From contig NZ_FOWC01000001.1 in the NCBI RefSeq assembly GCF_900115345.1, positions 930,001 to 994,000 on the forward strand: a stretch of DNA of 64,000 nucleotides. The letters run 5' to 3'. A program made the translations under genes and the position numbers. Position 1 is the stretch's first letter. Every line of letters begins with the position of its first letter. Shown here in pieces: positions 62,963 through 64,000 of this stretch. A model generated the notes under the pieces. It had not been told where the DNA came from and did no database searches. It was given only the letters and a program-made list of their open reading frames with translations. The stretch is from Amycolatopsis rubida. Lineage in GTDB: Bacteria > Actinomycetota > Actinomycetes > Mycobacteriales > Pseudonocardiaceae.

Positions 62963-63772
62963 TCAGCCCAGGGCGCTTTGCGCTTGGCGGAGCCGTTCGG
63001 AGATCGCCTGCTGAGTGCCGGGGGTGAACACGATGAGCGACTCCTTCCCCGGCCGCTCCTCCATCAGCCACCGGCCTTCGCTGGTGTCGATGAAGTTGAC
63101 CGGCTTGGGCACCCGCCGCCGACGTCCGCCCTGCGGCCGGGACGCGACGTACAACGCGCCGCTCCCGGTGCGTGGCAGCTTCAGGATCCGCTGGATCTCC
63201 TTGAGCGGTTCCACCTGCGCGGTGCGCTGCCCGGTTTGCATGATCGAGGCCCGGGGCACCTCGTCGGACCCGAAGGACCGCCCGCTCTCGTACTCGCTCT
63301 TGGTGGTGATCAGCGGCTGCCCGGCCGCAGGCTTGCCCGCCGGGATGAGGTCGAGGAACGTCTGCAGCAGCAGATCCGGACGCTGACGGAGCACGGTGAG
63401 CATCTGCTCGCCGTGGACCCGGATCAAGCCGAAGCCGCCGCCGTTGCCGCTGCCGACCAGTGCGCCGAAGTTCGAGGGACTGTCCTCGAACGTTCCGTCG
63501 AACCAGCCGTAGTACTCAAGCTGCGGGTGCGAGATGGACTCGACCAGCGCGAGAAGGTCGCGATCCATCCCCCGGGGTCCCATGAGCCCCGCCGCGGTCA
63601 ACGCGGCGTTGACCTGCTGGTCGAGCTTCCGCTCGGCCGTCGGGTCGTAGAACGCCGCCGTCTCGGCGATGACCTGGTGCGGTTCCCCGCCCCGCCGCTT
63701 GATCAGGTTGCACAAGGTGAAGACGGTGAACTTCGTCGGTGCGTCAAGAGAGACCACTGTGCTGGGCCTCAT
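62963..63772 (-). CDS. espG: ESX secretion-associated protein EspG
   Basis: The 269-residue protein matches the EspG family, cytoplasmic chaperones that bind PE-PPE or similar substrates for type VII secretion. Signs are the N-terminal VVSLDAPTKFTVFTLCNLIK, the GGEPHQVIAETAAFYDP region and the C-terminal ARPxGGRRRRVPKPVNFIDT-like part (FIDTSEGRWLMEERPGKESL). ATG 63772 overlaps the stop of the PPE-like gene as ATGA. The pair forms the visible end of an ESX-type locus that continues beyond the window. Confidence 0.8.
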   Translation of the reverse strand: MRPSTVVSLDAPTKFTVFTLCNLIKRRGGEPHQVIAETAAFYDPTAERKLDQQVNAALTAAGLMGPRGMDRDLLALVESISHPQLEYYGWFDGTFEDSPSNFGALVGSGNGGGFGLIRVHGEQMLTVLRQRPDLLLQTFLDLIPAGKPAAGQPLITTKSEYESGRSFGSDEVPRASIMQTGQRTAQVEPLKEIQRILKLPRTGSGALYVASRPQGGRRRRVPKPVNFIDTSEGRWLMEERPGKESLIVFTPGTQQAISERLRQAQSALG

Positions 63773-64000
63773 TCACCGATGACCGGAGGAACGGTCATCT
63801 GGTCCGAGCCGAAGAGTTCGTTGGCGTCTTCTTCCACCAGGTACTTCGTCTGGTGCTCCTCGTCTTCCTGGCCCTTGCCGCCCTTGGCTCCGGCGCCCAT
63901 GCCGCCCATTCCGGCCGCGCCTGCCTTGCCGGCCGCACCGCCGCGCATTCCGCTCATGCCACCTGCGCCGGCACCAGCACCGGCACCGCCTGCCGCGGCT
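63769..64000 (-). CDS. PPE-like secreted protein, C-terminal part (truncated by window)
   Basis: Only the last about 77 residues are in the window: a Gly/Ala-rich tract (AAAGGAGAGAGAGGMSGMRG) followed by KYLVEEDANELFGSDQMTVP and ending PPVIGE. This tail is typical of actinobacterial PPE-domain proteins, whose tail often ends with the same type of motif. The frame is open to base 64000, so the start is outside. The EspG gene overlaps by 4 bases, fitting a chaperone-substrate pair of type VII secretion. Confidence 0.75.
   Translation of the reverse strand, partial: AAAGGAGAGAGAGGMSGMRGGAAGKAGAAGMGGMGAGAKGGKGQEDEEHQTKYLVEEDANELFGSDQMTVPPVIGE

Overview
This is high-GC actinobacterial DNA, about 70% by eye. 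Gene content and codon use point to the Pseudonocardiaceae, most likely Amycolatopsis or a close relative. The left third lies next to the chromosome origin. From position 408 the order rpmH-rnpA-yidD-yidC-khpB-rsmG-parA-parB is followed by a GNAT gene, cwlM, trxA, trxB, an anti-sigma gene, sigM, a MurJ pseudokinase, murJ, a DUF6049 gene, a mutT4-like Nudix gene and pcnA. This is the order that flanks dnaA/oriC in mycobacteria. dnaA itself should lie just left of base 1. Four parS sites (3487-4391) and a DnaA box fit this position.

Layout. 408-6383 (+): ribosome, RNase P, membrane insertion and segregation genes. 6515-8815 (-): an ATP-grasp D-Ala ligase homologue and an aminotransferase. 8997-9641 (+): GNAT. 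9692-10490: non-coding, with a cluster of DnaA-box-like 9-mers. 10491-21692 (-): envelope and redox block (CwlM, thioredoxin system, SigM with its anti-sigma factor, pseudokinase, MurJ, DUF6049, Nudix). 21794-25536 (+): pcnA, an orphan-looking histidine kinase and a methyltransferase. 25522-31461 (-): an unusual accessory cassette with a YbaB-like gene, two proteins ending in TNT (NAD glycohydrolase-type) domains and an ADP-ribosylglycohydrolase-like protein with Imm35/YrhB- and SseB-like parts. 31542-32839: a decayed MFS gene. 33019-33615: tandem repeats and GC-rich hairpins. 33616-38921: YqgE/AlgH, SdpI-like, a phytase-like esterase, and leuS behind a leucine leader peptide and attenuator. 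39064-44177: SDR/TetR, ribokinase, a ParB-like protein, and PTS enzyme I with a DasR-type dre operator on its start codon. 44235-49013: DUF1707 protein, lipoprotein, NarL-type two-component pair and AI-2E permease. 49312-53661: two secreted proteins, one of about 1040 residues built from some 14 chaplin-like repeats. 53744-60580: small oxidoreductases and transporters, each paired with a TetR, ArsR or MarR regulator and clear operator palindromes. 60844-62247 (-): dnaB, preceded by a DnaA-box-rich region. 62963-64000 (-): EspG and the C-terminal end of a PPE-like protein, the edge of a type VII secretion locus.

The strongest candidate for an undescribed system is the TNT / ADP-ribosylglycohydrolase-like cassette. 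It pairs probable NAD-cleaving domains with a probable ADP-ribose-handling or immunity protein, and a common sequence element precedes both transcription units. The most interesting regulatory sites are the leuS attenuator, the dre site at ptsI, a 38-bp perfect palindrome at a MarR gene, and the DnaA-box clusters away from oriC.

Limits: all family assignments come from reading motifs, without database searches. Several start codons are uncertain and are marked as such.
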